From positions 2,306,046 through 2,370,045 of the forward strand of contig CP073692.1 in NCBI GenBank assembly GCA_018228665.1: a stretch of DNA of 64,000 nucleotides. The letters run 5' to 3'. The notes beneath the pieces are model-generated. The model made no database searches and was not told where the DNA came from. It worked only from the letters and a program-made list of their open reading frames with translations. Of this stretch, positions 1-13,034 are shown one piece after another. The position numbers and the translations under genes are program-made. How positions within the stretch are numbered: position 1 is the first letter of the stretch; the number at the start of each line of letters is the position of its first letter. This DNA is from Faecalicatena sp. Marseille-Q4148. Lineage in GTDB: Bacteria; Bacillota; Clostridia; Lachnospirales; Lachnospiraceae.

Positions 1-770
1 CAGAAGATATGGACAGAATTATGAAACAGGCAGAGGCGAATGAAGAATCTCCACTCGGAAAGAAGATTCTTGGACAACTTCAGGAGAACCTGAAAATCGC
101 AGCAGAAGATATGATTCCAATCTGTCAGGATACAGGAATGGCAGTTGTATTTCTTGAAATCGGACAGGAAGTACATCTGGAGGGTGGACTTCTGGAAGAT
201 GCGGTAAATGAAGGGGTACGCCGGGGCTATACAGAAGGATATTTGAGAAAATCAGTTGTAAAAGATCCGCTCATCAGAGAAAATACAAATGATAATACGC
301 CGGCAGTTATTCACTGCAGAATTGTGGCAGGGGATCAGGTAAAAATTACAGTTGCACCGAAAGGATTCGGCAGCGAAAATATGAGCCGTATTTTTATGCT
401 GAAGCCAGCAGATGGAATAGAAGGTGTGAAGGATGCGATTCTAACAGCTGTGCGGGATGCAGGACCAAATGCATGTCCTCCTATGGTAGTCGGAGTTGGA
501 ATCGGCGGTACATTTGAGAAATGTGCTCTTATGGCAAAACAGGCATTAACGAGAGAAGCGGGAACACATTCAGAAATTCCATATGTAAAAGAGATGGAAG
601 AAGAACTTTTGAGAAGAATTAACGGATTGGGAATCGGACCTGGAGGTCTGGGTGGAAGAACGACAGCGCTTGCAGTGAATATCAATACTTATCCGACACA
701 TATAGCAGGACTTCCGGTGGCAGTAAATATCTGCTGTCATGTAAACCGACATGTGGTAGAAGTGATATAG
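1..770 (+). CDS. Fumarate hydratase, alpha subunit (class I Fe-S), 5' end cut off
   Basis: Catalytic half of an oxygen-sensitive [4Fe-4S] fumarase/tartrate dehydratase that interconverts fumarate and malate in the cytoplasm. The frame is open from base 3, so the gene begins outside the window. About 25 N-terminal residues are missing compared with the usual roughly 280. The first internal ATG is at 9. Visible family blocks are ICQDTGMAVVF, GFGSENMS and GVGIGGTFEKCALMA; their cysteines are likely cluster ligands. The gene stops 12 bases before the beta subunit, which has its own AGGAGG site, so the two form an operon. A tartrate dehydratase cannot be excluded from sequence alone. Confidence 0.93.
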   Translation, partial: EDMDRIMKQAEANEESPLGKKILGQLQENLKIAAEDMIPICQDTGMAVVFLEIGQEVHLEGGLLEDAVNEGVRRGYTEGYLRKSVVKDPLIRENTNDNTPAVIHCRIVAGDQVKITVAPKGFGSENMSRIFMLKPADGIEGVKDAILTAVRDAGPNACPPMVVGVGIGGTFEKCALMAKQALTREAGTHSEIPYVKEMEEELLRRINGLGIGPGGLGGRTTALAVNINTYPTHIAGLPVAVNICCHVNRHVVEVI

Positions 771-782
771 GAGGAAAGAAAG

Positions 783-1337
783 ATGGACAGACAGATACGA
801 GTTCCGATTACAAAAGAAGATGTAAAGAGTCTGAAAGCAGGAGATTATGTATATTTAAGCGGTACGATTTATTCGGCAAGAGATGCAGCTCATAAGAGAA
901 TGATTGAGACGATCGAAGCAGGAGAAGAGCTTCCGGTAGATCTGACTGGACAGATGATCTATTACATGGGCCCATCTCCGGCGCGAGAAGGACGTCCAAT
1001 TGGCTCTGCAGGACCGACAACAGCGAGCCGTATGGACAAGTATACACCGAAGCTTCTTGATATGGGACTTGCAGGAATGATTGGAAAAGGAAAACGTACA
1101 AAAGAAGTGATTGATGCAGTTGTCCGCAATACTTCCGTATATTTTGCAGCAGTGGGCGGAGCAGGAGCGCTTTTGTCTAAATGTATTAAAAAGGCAGAAG
1201 TGGTTGCCTATGACGATCTTGGCACAGAAGCAATCCGTCGTCTGGAAGTAGAGAATCTTCCGGCAATTGTTGTAGTAGATTGTGAAGGTAATAATCTTTA
1301 TGAAACAGCCATTTTAGAATATCAGACAGAAAAATAA
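783..1337 (+). CDS. Fumarate hydratase, beta subunit
   Basis: A 184-residue protein matching the C-terminal (beta) half of class I fumarases, which in Clostridia is encoded separately. It completes the substrate site of the Fe-S alpha subunit upstream. Family blocks are GPSPAREGRPIGSAGPTT near residue 62 and the GKG segment near 100. An AGGAGG ribosome site stands 7 bases before the ATG. Length and end point are normal. The reaction is fumarate/malate hydration; tartrate dehydratase is the alternative within the same family. Confidence 0.93.
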   Translation: MDRQIRVPITKEDVKSLKAGDYVYLSGTIYSARDAAHKRMIETIEAGEELPVDLTGQMIYYMGPSPAREGRPIGSAGPTTASRMDKYTPKLLDMGLAGMIGKGKRTKEVIDAVVRNTSVYFAAVGGAGALLSKCIKKAEVVAYDDLGTEAIRRLEVENLPAIVVVDCEGNNLYETAILEYQTEK

Positions 1338-1362
1338 AAGAACAGAAGGGATATAGCGGGCA

Positions 1363-2076
1363 ATGAAAAGAATTTTAATCATGGTACTTCGCAATATTAT
1401 ACTGGTACCGTTTATGTGGGTAAAACTATGCTATCATGCATCCCATGTACAGAAGTATACAGAAGAACAGCATTATAAAATGCTGCGGTTTATTACAAAA
1501 CGAGCGAATATCGGTGGAAATGTAACAATAGAAACATACGGTGAAGAAAATATCCCGAAACAATCAGGATTTATGTTTTTTCCGAATCATCAGGGAATGT
1601 ATGATGTTTTGGCCATTGTTGCATCCTGTCCGAAACCATTTTCTGTTGTAGCAAAAAAAGAAGTGGGAAACGTACCATTTTTAAAACAGGTATTTGCCTG
1701 TATGAGGGCATTTTTGATTGACAGAGACGATCTGAGACAATCAATGCAGGTAATTATGGATGTAACGAAAGAAGTGCAGGGAGGAAGAAACTATCTAATC
1801 TTCGCAGAAGGAACACGCTCAAAAGAAGGAAATAAGGTAAATGAATTTAAAGGCGGAAGTTTCAAGGCAGCAACCAAAGCAAAATGCCCAATTATACCGG
1901 TGGCGCTGATAGATGCTTACAAACCATTTGACACAAACAGTACTGCACCTGTAACAGTGCAGGTACATTTTCTTCCGGCAATAGAATATGATGAATATAA
2001 AAATATGAAAACACCGGAAATTGCAGAAATGGTAAAAAATCAAATTCAAGATACAATCAATGCTCACATAAAATAA
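1363..2076 (+). CDS. plsC: 1-acyl-sn-glycerol-3-phosphate acyltransferase (PlsC family)
   Basis: A 237-residue membrane-associated acyltransferase that should transfer a second acyl chain to lysophosphatidic acid in phospholipid synthesis. The N-terminus is hydrophobic. The catalytic HX4D box is seen as NHQGMYD near residue 80, the substrate-binding box as FAEGTRSKEG near 147, and the PIIPVAL box near 175. The gene follows the fumarase beta subunit by 25 bases and probably shares its transcript, which ends at the terminator at 2094-2140. Other lysophospholipid substrates are possible; the family assignment is firm. Confidence 0.88.
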   Translation: MKRILIMVLRNIILVPFMWVKLCYHASHVQKYTEEQHYKMLRFITKRANIGGNVTIETYGEENIPKQSGFMFFPNHQGMYDVLAIVASCPKPFSVVAKKEVGNVPFLKQVFACMRAFLIDRDDLRQSMQVIMDVTKEVQGGRNYLIFAEGTRSKEGNKVNEFKGGSFKAATKAKCPIIPVALIDAYKPFDTNSTAPVTVQVHFLPAIEYDEYKNMKTPEIAEMVKNQIQDTINAHIK

Positions 2077-2093
2077 ATAGAGAAATAATAAGG

Positions 2094-2140
2094 CAAGATA
2101 TGGTAGAAAGATATTCTGTAAACACCATATCTTGTTTTTT
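2094..2140 (+). terminator. Rho-independent terminator after plsC
   Basis: A perfect 11-bp stem (CAAGATATGGT with ACCATATCTTG) is followed by six T. It closes the fumarase-plsC unit. Confidence 0.85.
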
Positions 2141-2172
2141 GTGATAAAAAGCAAAAAAATATAAAAAAATCA

Positions 2173-2201
2173 TTGACATATTCATATGTGTTTAGTATAA
2201 T
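2173..2201 (+). promoter_or_regulatory. Consensus sigma-A promoter for tRNA-Ser
   Basis: TTGACA at 2173, a 17-base spacer and TATAAT at 2196 form a perfect vegetative promoter about 45 bases before the tRNA. Confidence 0.85.
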
Positions 2202-2247
2202 ACATTTTGCACTGTGATGCACAGTTAAATATGGAAATAAGAATTCA

Positions 2248-2335
2248 GGAGAAATACTCAAGTGGCTGAAGAGGCGCCCCTGCTAAGGGTGTAGACGGTT
2301 CGCGCCGTGCGAGGGTTCAAATCCCTCTTTCTCCG
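2248..2335 (+). tRNA. tRNA-Ser (anticodon GCT)
   Basis: An 88-base class II tRNA with a long variable arm. The acceptor GGAGAAA pairs with TTTCTCC. Anticodon GCT is at 2282-2284 and the GGTTCAAATC T-loop is present. CCA is not encoded. Confidence 0.96.
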
Positions 2336-2390
2336 CTCTTTTTTCAAAAAAGAAGAATGAAAAAAGTTTGAAAAAACTTGAAAAAACTTC

Positions 2391-2419
2391 TTGACAAAGC
2401 AAAACAGATGTGATAATCT
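2391..2419 (+). promoter_or_regulatory. rRNA operon promoter P1
   Basis: TTGACA at 2391 with a 17-base spacer to TAATCT at 2414. The segment 2388-2431 is repeated with few changes at 2471-2514 (P2), giving tandem rRNA promoters. The whole 2336-2669 stretch is rRNA leader with no gene. Confidence 0.75.
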
Positions 2420-2473
2420 AAATGAGCTGTCGCAAAGACAACAAGGACTTGAAAAAATAAAATAAAAAAGTTC

Positions 2474-2502
2474 TTGACAAAGCAAATCAGTTATGATAAA
2501 CT
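2474..2502 (+). promoter_or_regulatory. rRNA operon promoter P2
   Basis: TTGACA at 2474 and TAAACT at 2497 with a 17-base spacer; a near copy of P1 83 bases upstream. It lies about 170 bases before the mature 16S end. The intervening leader contains the TGATAACTAAACAATAG-type segment typical of Firmicutes rRNA leaders. Confidence 0.75.
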
Positions 2503-2669
2503 AGATAAGTTGTCAAACGACAGAGAACCTTGATAACTAAACAATAGACAACAACCCTGAAAATTTCTTTAAAGAGATTTCAGAACGAGTTGGACACAAA
2601 AGTCTAACGACCTAAAAACAGTAATTATGGATGAATTAGCTAGCAGTTGATTCGCCAAGAACAAACACT

Positions 2670-4206
<1,537 letters not shown>

Positions 4207-4347
4207 AAGAAGAAGTAAGAGCTGTTGTCTATTGTTGAGTTATTAAGGGAGTCTTCGGAGAAGGAGTGAAAGAAGAAGTTCTTCACACGGAGTGCGAAGA
4301 ACAGCTTTCGTACTAAGCTCGAGAAGACCTCGCTAAGTACTCAATGC

Positions 4348-4466
4348 TTCTGGTGGCGATGCGCTTAGGGGAGACACCCGTTCCCATCCCGAACACGATG
4401 GTTAAGACCTAAGCGGCCGATGGTACTGCACTGGAGACGGTGTGGGAGAGTAGGTGGCCGCCAGAT
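4348..4466 (+). rRNA. 5S ribosomal RNA, located between 16S and 23S
   Basis: A complete 5S gene. The terminal stem TCTGGTGGC pairs with GCCGCCAGA, and the core CACCCGTTCCCATCCCGAACACG is typical. It sits 145 bases after 16S and 370 bases before 23S instead of after 23S. No second 5S is found in the 180 bases following 23S. Exact ends are uncertain by about two bases. Confidence 0.93.
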
Positions 4467-4836
4467 TATAAAAAAAGATAAACCAAAGGAAGGGATGACA
4501 AAATTCCGGAGGGGAAGCTTTCATATAGATACTGGCAAGAACCTGGGGAGGTTCGAGCTAACCCAACCAACAGGGAAGTGTTGTTTAGGATAGCTGGTTT
4601 TACCAGTGATCAGGGTTCTGAAAAAGTTCAGATTTCTGATGACTGATAAAACAGTCAATGTACCTTGAAAACCGCATATAAGAAATAAATTGATGAAAAT
4701 ATCAAGACATCCGAGGTAATTGTTATTAGATAATAATTATTCGAAACACTGATTCAAATGAATCAAACCTAATTACCAACGCATGCAACGCTATGCATGT
4801 GTAGCTAACGTCCATTCCCGTGGATGAAGGCAAGTT
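4467..4836 (+). other. 5S-23S spacer, no tRNA gene
   Basis: A 370-base transcribed spacer. No cloverleaf and no ORF of coding quality is seen. It contains a CCTTGAAAACCGCATATAAG-type segment at about 4663, typical of rRNA antitermination leaders, and sequence before 4836 that probably pairs with the region after 23S for processing. The 16S-5S spacer (4203-4347) likewise has no tRNA. Confidence 0.7.
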
Positions 4837-7720
<2,884 letters not shown>

Positions 7721-7900
7721 AAGTGAGGTAAAGGATAGGAAAGTGAACGGAGGATGAGATTTCTTGTATGTGGTTTTGAAGGTACACCGAAAGCAACTTA
7801 GTGAATGCGACCGGTAAGGAAGCATGAGCTTAGTGCGAGGTGGTTCGCGAACCTTAATGAGCGTAAGCGAGTTTAGTTGAGCGGACATACCATCTAATAT

Positions 7901-7973
7901 TCCTCCTTAGCTCAGTCGGTAGAGCACTCGGCTGTTAACCGAGTTGTCGTTGGTTCGAGTCCAACAGGGGGAG
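7901..7973 (+). tRNA. tRNA-Asn (anticodon GTT)
   Basis: Acceptor TCCTCCT pairs with AGGGGGA. GTT is at 7934-7936. It is the first tRNA after the rRNA genes, probably co-transcribed with them. CCA is not encoded. Confidence 0.96.
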
Positions 7974-8001
7974 TTAAGGGCGGAAAGCCCCAGAAAGATG
8001 A

Positions 8002-8073
8002 GGCTCCTTGGTCAAGCGGTTAAGACATCGCCCTTTCACGGCGGTAACACGGGTTCGATTCCCGTAGGAGTCA
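8002..8073 (+). tRNA. tRNA-Glu (anticodon TTC)
   Basis: Acceptor GGCTCCT pairs with AGGAGTC and anticodon TTC is at 8035-8037. It follows tRNA-Asn by 28 bases. Confidence 0.96.
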
Positions 8074-8099
8074 TTTACACGAAAGTGTAAAAAAAACAC

Positions 8100-8128
8100 T
8101 TGCAAAATTGTGTGTGATGTGTTATTAT
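8100..8128 (+). promoter_or_regulatory. Promoter for the downstream tRNA cluster
   Basis: TTGCAA at 8100, a 17-base spacer and TATTAT at 8123, ending 11 bases before tRNA-Thr. It would let the Thr-Lys tRNA genes be expressed separately from the rRNA operon. Confidence 0.6.
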
Positions 8129-8139
8129 AACATAGTCAT

Positions 8140-8212
8140 GCCGATGTGGCTCAATTGGCAGAGCAGCTGATTTGTAATCAGCAGGTTATCGGTTCGAGTC
8201 CGATCATCGGCT
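8140..8212 (+). tRNA. tRNA-Thr (anticodon TGT), copy 1
   Basis: Acceptor GCCGATG pairs with CATCGGC and TGT is at 8173-8175. It is identical over all 73 bases to the copy at 8627-8699. Confidence 0.96.
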
Positions 8213-8216
8213 TTAT

Positions 8217-8298
8217 GGATGGTTTCCCGAGTGGCCAAAGGGGGCAGACTGTAAATCTGTTAGCAACGCTTTCGGTGGTTCGAATCCACCACCATCCA
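8217..8298 (+). tRNA. tRNA-Tyr (anticodon GTA)
   Basis: An 82-base class II tRNA with an extended variable arm. Acceptor GGATGGT pairs with ACCATCC and GTA is at 8251-8253. Confidence 0.96.
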
Positions 8299-8309
8299 TT
8301 AAAAATTAT

Positions 8310-8383
<74 letters not shown>

Positions 8384-8409
8384 CTCAACTTATTATTTTA
8401 ATAAGTTAC

Positions 8410-8482
8410 GCCCAGATAGCTCAGTCGGTAGAGCAAAGGACTGAAAATCCTTGTGTCGCTGGTTCGATTCCGGCTCTGGGCA
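8410..8482 (+). tRNA. tRNA-Phe (anticodon GAA)
   Basis: Acceptor GCCCAGA pairs with TCTGGGC and GAA is at 8443-8445. Confidence 0.96.
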
Positions 8483-8485
8483 TAT

Positions 8486-8558
8486 GGAGCATTAGCTCAG
8501 TCGGTAGAGCACTTGACTTTTAATCAAGTTGTCCGGGGTTCGAATCCCCGATGCTTCA
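8486..8558 (+). tRNA. tRNA-Lys (anticodon TTT)
   Basis: Acceptor GGAGCAT pairs with ATGCTTC and TTT is at 8519-8521. It begins only 3 bases after tRNA-Phe. Confidence 0.96.
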
Positions 8559-8560
8559 TT

Positions 8561-8592
8561 AAAAAAGAGAGTCTTAGTTGGCCCTCTTTTTT
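8561..8592 (+). terminator. Terminator after tRNA-Lys
   Basis: AAAAAAGAG pairs with CTCTTTTTT around a 14-base loop. It ends the first tRNA run and lies upstream of the second tRNA-Thr. Confidence 0.7.
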
Positions 8593-8626
8593 AATATCTA
8601 AATATGATAATTAGTTATTATGATAT

Positions 8627-8699
8627 GCCGATGTGGCTCAATTGGCAGAGCAGCTGATTTGTAATCAGCAGGTTATCGGTTCGAGTCCGATCATCGGCT
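8627..8699 (+). tRNA. tRNA-Thr (anticodon TGT), copy 2
   Basis: An exact duplicate of 8140-8212, located after a terminator and followed by its own terminator. No clear -35 box is seen in the 34 bases before it. Confidence 0.95.
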
Positions 8700-8706
8700 T
8701 TACGAA

Positions 8707-8735
8707 AAGAATCTCAGTTTCGAGGTTCTTTTTTT
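8707..8735 (+). terminator. Terminator after second tRNA-Thr
   Basis: A 9-bp stem AAGAATCTC/GAGGTTCTT (one G-T pair) is followed by five more T. Confidence 0.8.
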
Positions 8736-8749
8736 GTACTCGTTTGGAA

Positions 8750-8779
8750 TTGACAGATTCCATAGAAAAATTATATGAT
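8750..8779 (+). promoter_or_regulatory. Promoter of the acyltransferase gene at 8809
   Basis: TTGACA at 8750 and TATGAT at 8774, spacer 18. Confidence 0.65.
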
Positions 8780-8808
8780 GAGATAAATTAGGAAAGAGAG
8801 GGCTTATC

Positions 8809-9639
8809 ATGGAAATTGATAGATTAATGGAGAAGATCGGATTAAGCGAATGTGCAGTACAATTTGTAAAAAATTTTAAAATGCCGGAAAAAGTATATCA
8901 GGAATGGAAAGAATTATTTGATACAGACTTGAAGGCATTTTTCGAAAAAGGAAAAGAAACAGAGAATTTTGAACAGACGGTATTGTATCTGTATGTTCAT
9001 TTTGCGGCAGAGGCATGGAAATGGTTTTGCGAGGAAGGTATTTCTGAAGAAGTGTATATGTTAAACATGAGAGACATTGCAATCTGGGCAAATGCTTATG
9101 AAAAGAAAAATGGCTGTCCGGGACTTCGGGAAGCTGGCTGGATCAGTCTCTCACTTCGCGGTAAATTATTCCGGCTTGGAAGACTTCAGTTTGAACCGAT
9201 TGAACTGGAAAAAGAAATCAAAATAGAAAACAATACTTATCCACAGGGGATGAAGGTATTGAACGTACATATCCCCGAAGATGGTAAGTTATCAAAAGAT
9301 GCATGCCAGGAAGCATTTGAAAAAGCAGAAGTATTTTTTAAAGATCGAGGATTTACAGGAGAAAATGTATATGTCTGTGAATCCTGGCTGCTGTCTCCGG
9401 TACTGAAACATTTACTTGGAGAAGAAAGTAATATCATTGATTTTCAAAATCGTTTTGAAGTGTATGATATTGTATATCCTTTCCGTCAGGCAGAGGAAAG
9501 GATCTTTGGTGACATATCAGAAGATAGACAATCTTATCCAGAGACAACAAGTTTGCAGAGATCATTTAAAGGATGGCTCATGGAACACCCGGAAGATATC
9601 GGAATGGGAGTTGGAGTATTTCAATACAAACCGATATAA
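8809..9639 (+). CDS. GNAT-like acyltransferase-domain protein
   Basis: A 276-residue soluble protein resembling Firmicutes proteins annotated as acyltransferase-domain proteins, with an N-terminal NAT_N-like helical part (about 1-120) and a GNAT_C-like part (about 121-276). The ILSV-rich segment MKVLNVHIPEDG, the VYVCESWLLSP stretch and the PFRQAEERIFGD segment resemble that family. Substrate is unknown. A GGAAAGAGAGGG ribosome site precedes the ATG. It has its own promoter and stands just before the sugar ABC genes. Family assignment is from memory, so moderate confidence; its role is not predicted. Confidence 0.6.
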   Translation: MEIDRLMEKIGLSECAVQFVKNFKMPEKVYQEWKELFDTDLKAFFEKGKETENFEQTVLYLYVHFAAEAWKWFCEEGISEEVYMLNMRDIAIWANAYEKKNGCPGLREAGWISLSLRGKLFRLGRLQFEPIELEKEIKIENNTYPQGMKVLNVHIPEDGKLSKDACQEAFEKAEVFFKDRGFTGENVYVCESWLLSPVLKHLLGEESNIIDFQNRFEVYDIVYPFRQAEERIFGDISEDRQSYPETTSLQRSFKGWLMEHPEDIGMGVGVFQYKPI

Positions 9640-9762
9640 AACTTTATTTATAGAAAAAACAAATAAATAAATGCATTTATAAAATAATTCAATTAGACGC
9701 ATCTATGTATGATTGATAAAATATCTAACGAAGGAAAGTATACGAAAAGGAGAGATATAATT

Positions 9763-11082
9763 ATGAAAAAGAGAATTTTATCAGTTATGCTCGTAATGGC
9801 AATGACAGCCGGTATGGCAGCCGGATGCGGCAGCAGCGATAAAAATACTGACAGTAATGCAAAAAAGGATAATGCTTCCGGAGAGAAGGTTGTTCTGAAT
9901 TTCTGGTGTCATCAGAATGACGCCTGGACTGTTTCCTATAAGAAAATGGCAGAAAAATTCAATAAATCCCAGGATAAGTATGAGGTAAAAGTAACAGACT
10001 ATCCGTTCAGCGCTTACAACGAAAAGATTCAGACTTCACTGACTTCTGCAAAAGACGGAGCTGACATCCTGGCTGTATGGGGCGGAATGGCGCCTGATTT
10101 TATTAAGACAGATGCTCTTTCTGAAGTTCCGGAAGATCTTGTTTCTGAATTAGAATCTGATTACATGGATCCAACTCTTGGTATTTATAAGAAAGATGGA
10201 AAATACTATGGCGTTCCGATGGAATATAACCTTGAGTACGGCGGAATGATCGTAAATAAAAAAATGTTTGAAGAAAAAGGAATTTCTTATCCGACAACAT
10301 GGGAAGAATTAAGAAAAGTTTCACAGGAGGTATCTGTTTCTAACGGCGATCTTGTAGAAGTAAAAGGCTTTGAAATGCTTGATGGAGACTCTTTATTCTG
10401 TAACTATCTGGCAATGATCCTTCAGCAGGGCGGACAGTATTTGAATGAAGATAATTCTGTAAACTTTGCAACACCGGAAGGTATTAAAGCAATGGAAGAG
10501 ATCTTGAGCATGGTCGATAACGGAGAATGTGATCTGGAACATTTAACAAATGGAGATTACTGCTATAACGATGTGTACCAGGGAATCGGTTATATGGCAT
10601 CTGTTGGTTCCTGGGCGATTTCTGATGGATTAGAGAGCTATGACCTGACATACGGTGAAGATTTTGAATATGCACAGGTTCCAATGTACGGAGATAAGAT
10701 GGGATTTGCATCTGAAACAGGTTGGGGAATCATCGTACCGGAAGTAGGAGAACACAAGGAGGGTGCATGGGAATTTGTAAAATTCTTCAGTGAACCAGAA
10801 AACCTTGTAGAGCATAATATTGCATGTGCACAGCTTCCGCCAAGAAAATCTTTATTAGAAAATGAAAAATATAAAGAAGAACTTCCACAGGTTGAATTTT
10901 TACTGGAAATCTTACCGGACGGACAGTGGATGGGACCTTACAACACATCAGATATGAGAACAAGATTTAATGAAATGTTCATTGACTTATGTCAGTCTGA
11001 AAACAGAGATATTGAGAAAGCTCTGGCAGATGTATCAAAATCTATTTCGGAAGAATGTCAGATTGGATATTCTATGGAATAA
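9763..11082 (+). CDS. Sugar ABC transporter substrate-binding lipoprotein (CUT1 type)
   Basis: Extracellular solute-binding protein of a carbohydrate importer, 439 residues. The chosen ATG at 9763 follows an AAAAGGAGAG site and starts a lipoprotein signal peptide with the lipobox MAAGC. The open frame extends upstream to 9709, but that ATG has no ribosome site. The mature part has the family layout, with VVLNFWCHQND near the start, an ADILAVWGG segment and PTTWEELRKV. Two permease genes follow after a terminator at 11097-11125 that may reduce their transcription. The sugar is unknown. Confidence 0.9.
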   Translation: MKKRILSVMLVMAMTAGMAAGCGSSDKNTDSNAKKDNASGEKVVLNFWCHQNDAWTVSYKKMAEKFNKSQDKYEVKVTDYPFSAYNEKIQTSLTSAKDGADILAVWGGMAPDFIKTDALSEVPEDLVSELESDYMDPTLGIYKKDGKYYGVPMEYNLEYGGMIVNKKMFEEKGISYPTTWEELRKVSQEVSVSNGDLVEVKGFEMLDGDSLFCNYLAMILQQGGQYLNEDNSVNFATPEGIKAMEEILSMVDNGECDLEHLTNGDYCYNDVYQGIGYMASVGSWAISDGLESYDLTYGEDFEYAQVPMYGDKMGFASETGWGIIVPEVGEHKEGAWEFVKFFSEPENLVEHNIACAQLPPRKSLLENEKYKEELPQVEFLLEILPDGQWMGPYNTSDMRTRFNEMFIDLCQSENRDIEKALADVSKSISEECQIGYSME

Positions 11083-11096
11083 TTGAAAAATGAGAG

Positions 11097-11125
11097 GGCA
11101 GGGGATAAACTTCCCTGCCTTTTTT
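11097..11125 (+). terminator. Hairpin with T-tract between binding protein and permeases
   Basis: GGCAGGG/CCCTGCC stem followed by six T. It probably makes the binding protein more abundant than the permeases, which is common in ABC importer operons. Confidence 0.75.
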
Positions 11126-11218
11126 AGAAGGTTGATTAACTGCAGGATGATATGATATTATGGAATATCAATAAATCATCAATAGGTTTTAAAGGCGGTT
11201 GATAGAAAGGAGGAAGAG

Positions 11219-12097
11219 ATGAAAAATAATAAGTTTGTGGCAGCGATTCTCGTTCCCGGATTTTTGCTGCTGTTTATATTTTCAGTCTTTCCATTATTTT
11301 ATGGACTTGGGATATCATTTTTTGAATATAATCCTGTAAACAGCACCCAGCCGTTTCTTGGTTTGGAAAATTATAAGCGTATGTTTCAGGATGAAGTCTT
11401 TTATAAGGCAGTCATAAATACACTTGTGTTTTGTATCGTGGCAGTTCTTGGAAATATTGTGATTACATTGTTTCTTGCACAGATTATTTCGGTATTGCCG
11501 TCAAAAGGAATTAAGACATTTTTCCGGACAATTTTATTTATTCCATGTATTGCTCCGATGGTAGGAACTGCGCTCATCTGGAAATATGGTATCGTTGGTA
11601 CAAGAGGCGGACTTTTGAATGAAATTATTAAATACCTGGGGGGAACACCAAAGAACTGGGGGTTGACAACATGGCAAATGTTTCTGATCGTGATTGTATT
11701 TACACTATGGGCAGATATTGGATATAATGTGGTACTTTTTACGGCAGGTCTTGAGAGTGTTCCAAAGGAATTCGATGAGGCAGCGGCAATTGACGGAGCA
11801 GGTCCTGTAAGACGTTTTATTTCTATCCGGCTTCCACTAATCGGAAGAACATTTGCTTTCGTGGCAATTATGACGATGGCAAACTATTTTCAAATGTTTG
11901 CCCAGTTCAAAGTATTTGTTCCGGATGGCGGGCAGAAGGACAGTGCAATGGTACTGACAAATTACATCTATCGAATCAGTTTCACGCAATTTGATATGGG
12001 CTATGCATCGGCAGTTGCAACGGCATTATTTTTGATGATCTTTGTGGTTGCTATGATCCAGAACAGGATGATGCGGGCAGATTGGAGTTATGAATAA
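11219..12097 (+). CDS. Sugar ABC transporter permease, MalF/UgpA type
   Basis: A 292-residue inner-membrane subunit with about six membrane helices, the first at residues 8-30. The EAA loop that docks the ATPase is clear as EAAAIDGAGPVRRFISIRLP near residue 183. A GAAAGGAGGAAG ribosome site precedes the ATG. The stop overlaps the start of the next permease by one base (TAATG), so translation is coupled. With 12097-12924 it forms the channel for the binding protein at 9763. No ATPase gene is adjacent. Confidence 0.93.
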   Translation: MKNNKFVAAILVPGFLLLFIFSVFPLFYGLGISFFEYNPVNSTQPFLGLENYKRMFQDEVFYKAVINTLVFCIVAVLGNIVITLFLAQIISVLPSKGIKTFFRTILFIPCIAPMVGTALIWKYGIVGTRGGLLNEIIKYLGGTPKNWGLTTWQMFLIVIVFTLWADIGYNVVLFTAGLESVPKEFDEAAAIDGAGPVRRFISIRLPLIGRTFAFVAIMTMANYFQMFAQFKVFVPDGGQKDSAMVLTNYIYRISFTQFDMGYASAVATALFLMIFVVAMIQNRMMRADWSYE

Positions 12098-12924
12098 TGG
12101 AACATAAGAAATTTAAAGCGTATCATATGATAATTATTTTATTTCTGGTCGCGTTTTCTGCTGTGATGATGTATCCGATTGTATGGATGTTTTGTACTTC
12201 CTTTAAATCAAATGCAGAAATCCATATGAACAAAACGCAGTTCTTTCCTACAGAATGGACGATAGAAGGATACGAGACAGCGCTTGAGAAAGCTCCGATC
12301 GGAACATGGTTTTTCAACAGTGTTATGATTACAGCTGTTGTAACAATGATCGTAATCATTACAAGTACATTGCTTGGCTATGTATTTGCAAAATATGAGT
12401 TTAAGCTGAAAAAACCGTTATTTATGCTGCTACTGGCAACAATGATGGTACCTTCACAGGTAACAATGATTCCACGTTATCTGATGAATATGAAATTAGG
12501 ACTTCTGAACAGTCAATGGGCGCTTATTATTCCTTCGATGGTCAGTGCGTTTTCTATTTATCTGGCGAAGCAGTTTATTGAAGACATTCCAAATAGTATT
12601 TGCGAAGCTGCCAAGATTGACGGGGCGGGGCCGATGAAAATATACTGGCATGTGATTTTACCGATGATCCGGCCGGCAATCGGTTCAATCGGAATCTTTA
12701 CAGCGATGGCGCACTGGAATGATTATTTGAATCCATTGATTATGCTGAATGATAAAGAAAAAATGACACTGCCGCTGGGACTTGTATATTTTTCAAGTCA
12801 GCGAGGAGAAGATCTTGCAGCAATCATGGCAGTAGGAACAATGATTATGGTGCCGATGATCATTATTTTCCTGATTTTCCAGAAACAATTTATTAAAGGA
12901 CTGGCTCTAAGCGGAATTAAATAA
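12097..12924 (+). CDS. Sugar ABC transporter permease, MalG/UgpE type
   Basis: A 275-residue partner permease with about six membrane helices. The N-terminal TSFK segment and the EAA loop (CEAAKIDGAGPMKIYWHVILP, near residue 168) are typical of MalG-like subunits. It is translationally coupled to the MalF-like gene. The transporter needs an ATPase; the MsmX/UgpC-like protein at 39993-41105 is the obvious candidate in this window. Confidence 0.93.
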   Translation: MEHKKFKAYHMIIILFLVAFSAVMMYPIVWMFCTSFKSNAEIHMNKTQFFPTEWTIEGYETALEKAPIGTWFFNSVMITAVVTMIVIITSTLLGYVFAKYEFKLKKPLFMLLLATMMVPSQVTMIPRYLMNMKLGLLNSQWALIIPSMVSAFSIYLAKQFIEDIPNSICEAAKIDGAGPMKIYWHVILPMIRPAIGSIGIFTAMAHWNDYLNPLIMLNDKEKMTLPLGLVYFSSQRGEDLAAIMAVGTMIMVPMIIIFLIFQKQFIKGLALSGIK

Positions 12925-13034
12925 ATGGCTCCGATAGATATTGATATCCGAGACAGATTGACCTATACTGTAGATATTAAAGTCTGCCGACAGTGGAAGG
13001 AGAAATGAATTTTTATTGGAGGATATTAAAAAAT

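Noticed and set aside
8075..8091. TTACAC-GAAA-GTGTAA hairpin after tRNA-Glu as terminator
   Set aside because: It is followed by A, not T, on the plus strand; only on the minus strand would it have a T-tract, where nothing is transcribed toward it.
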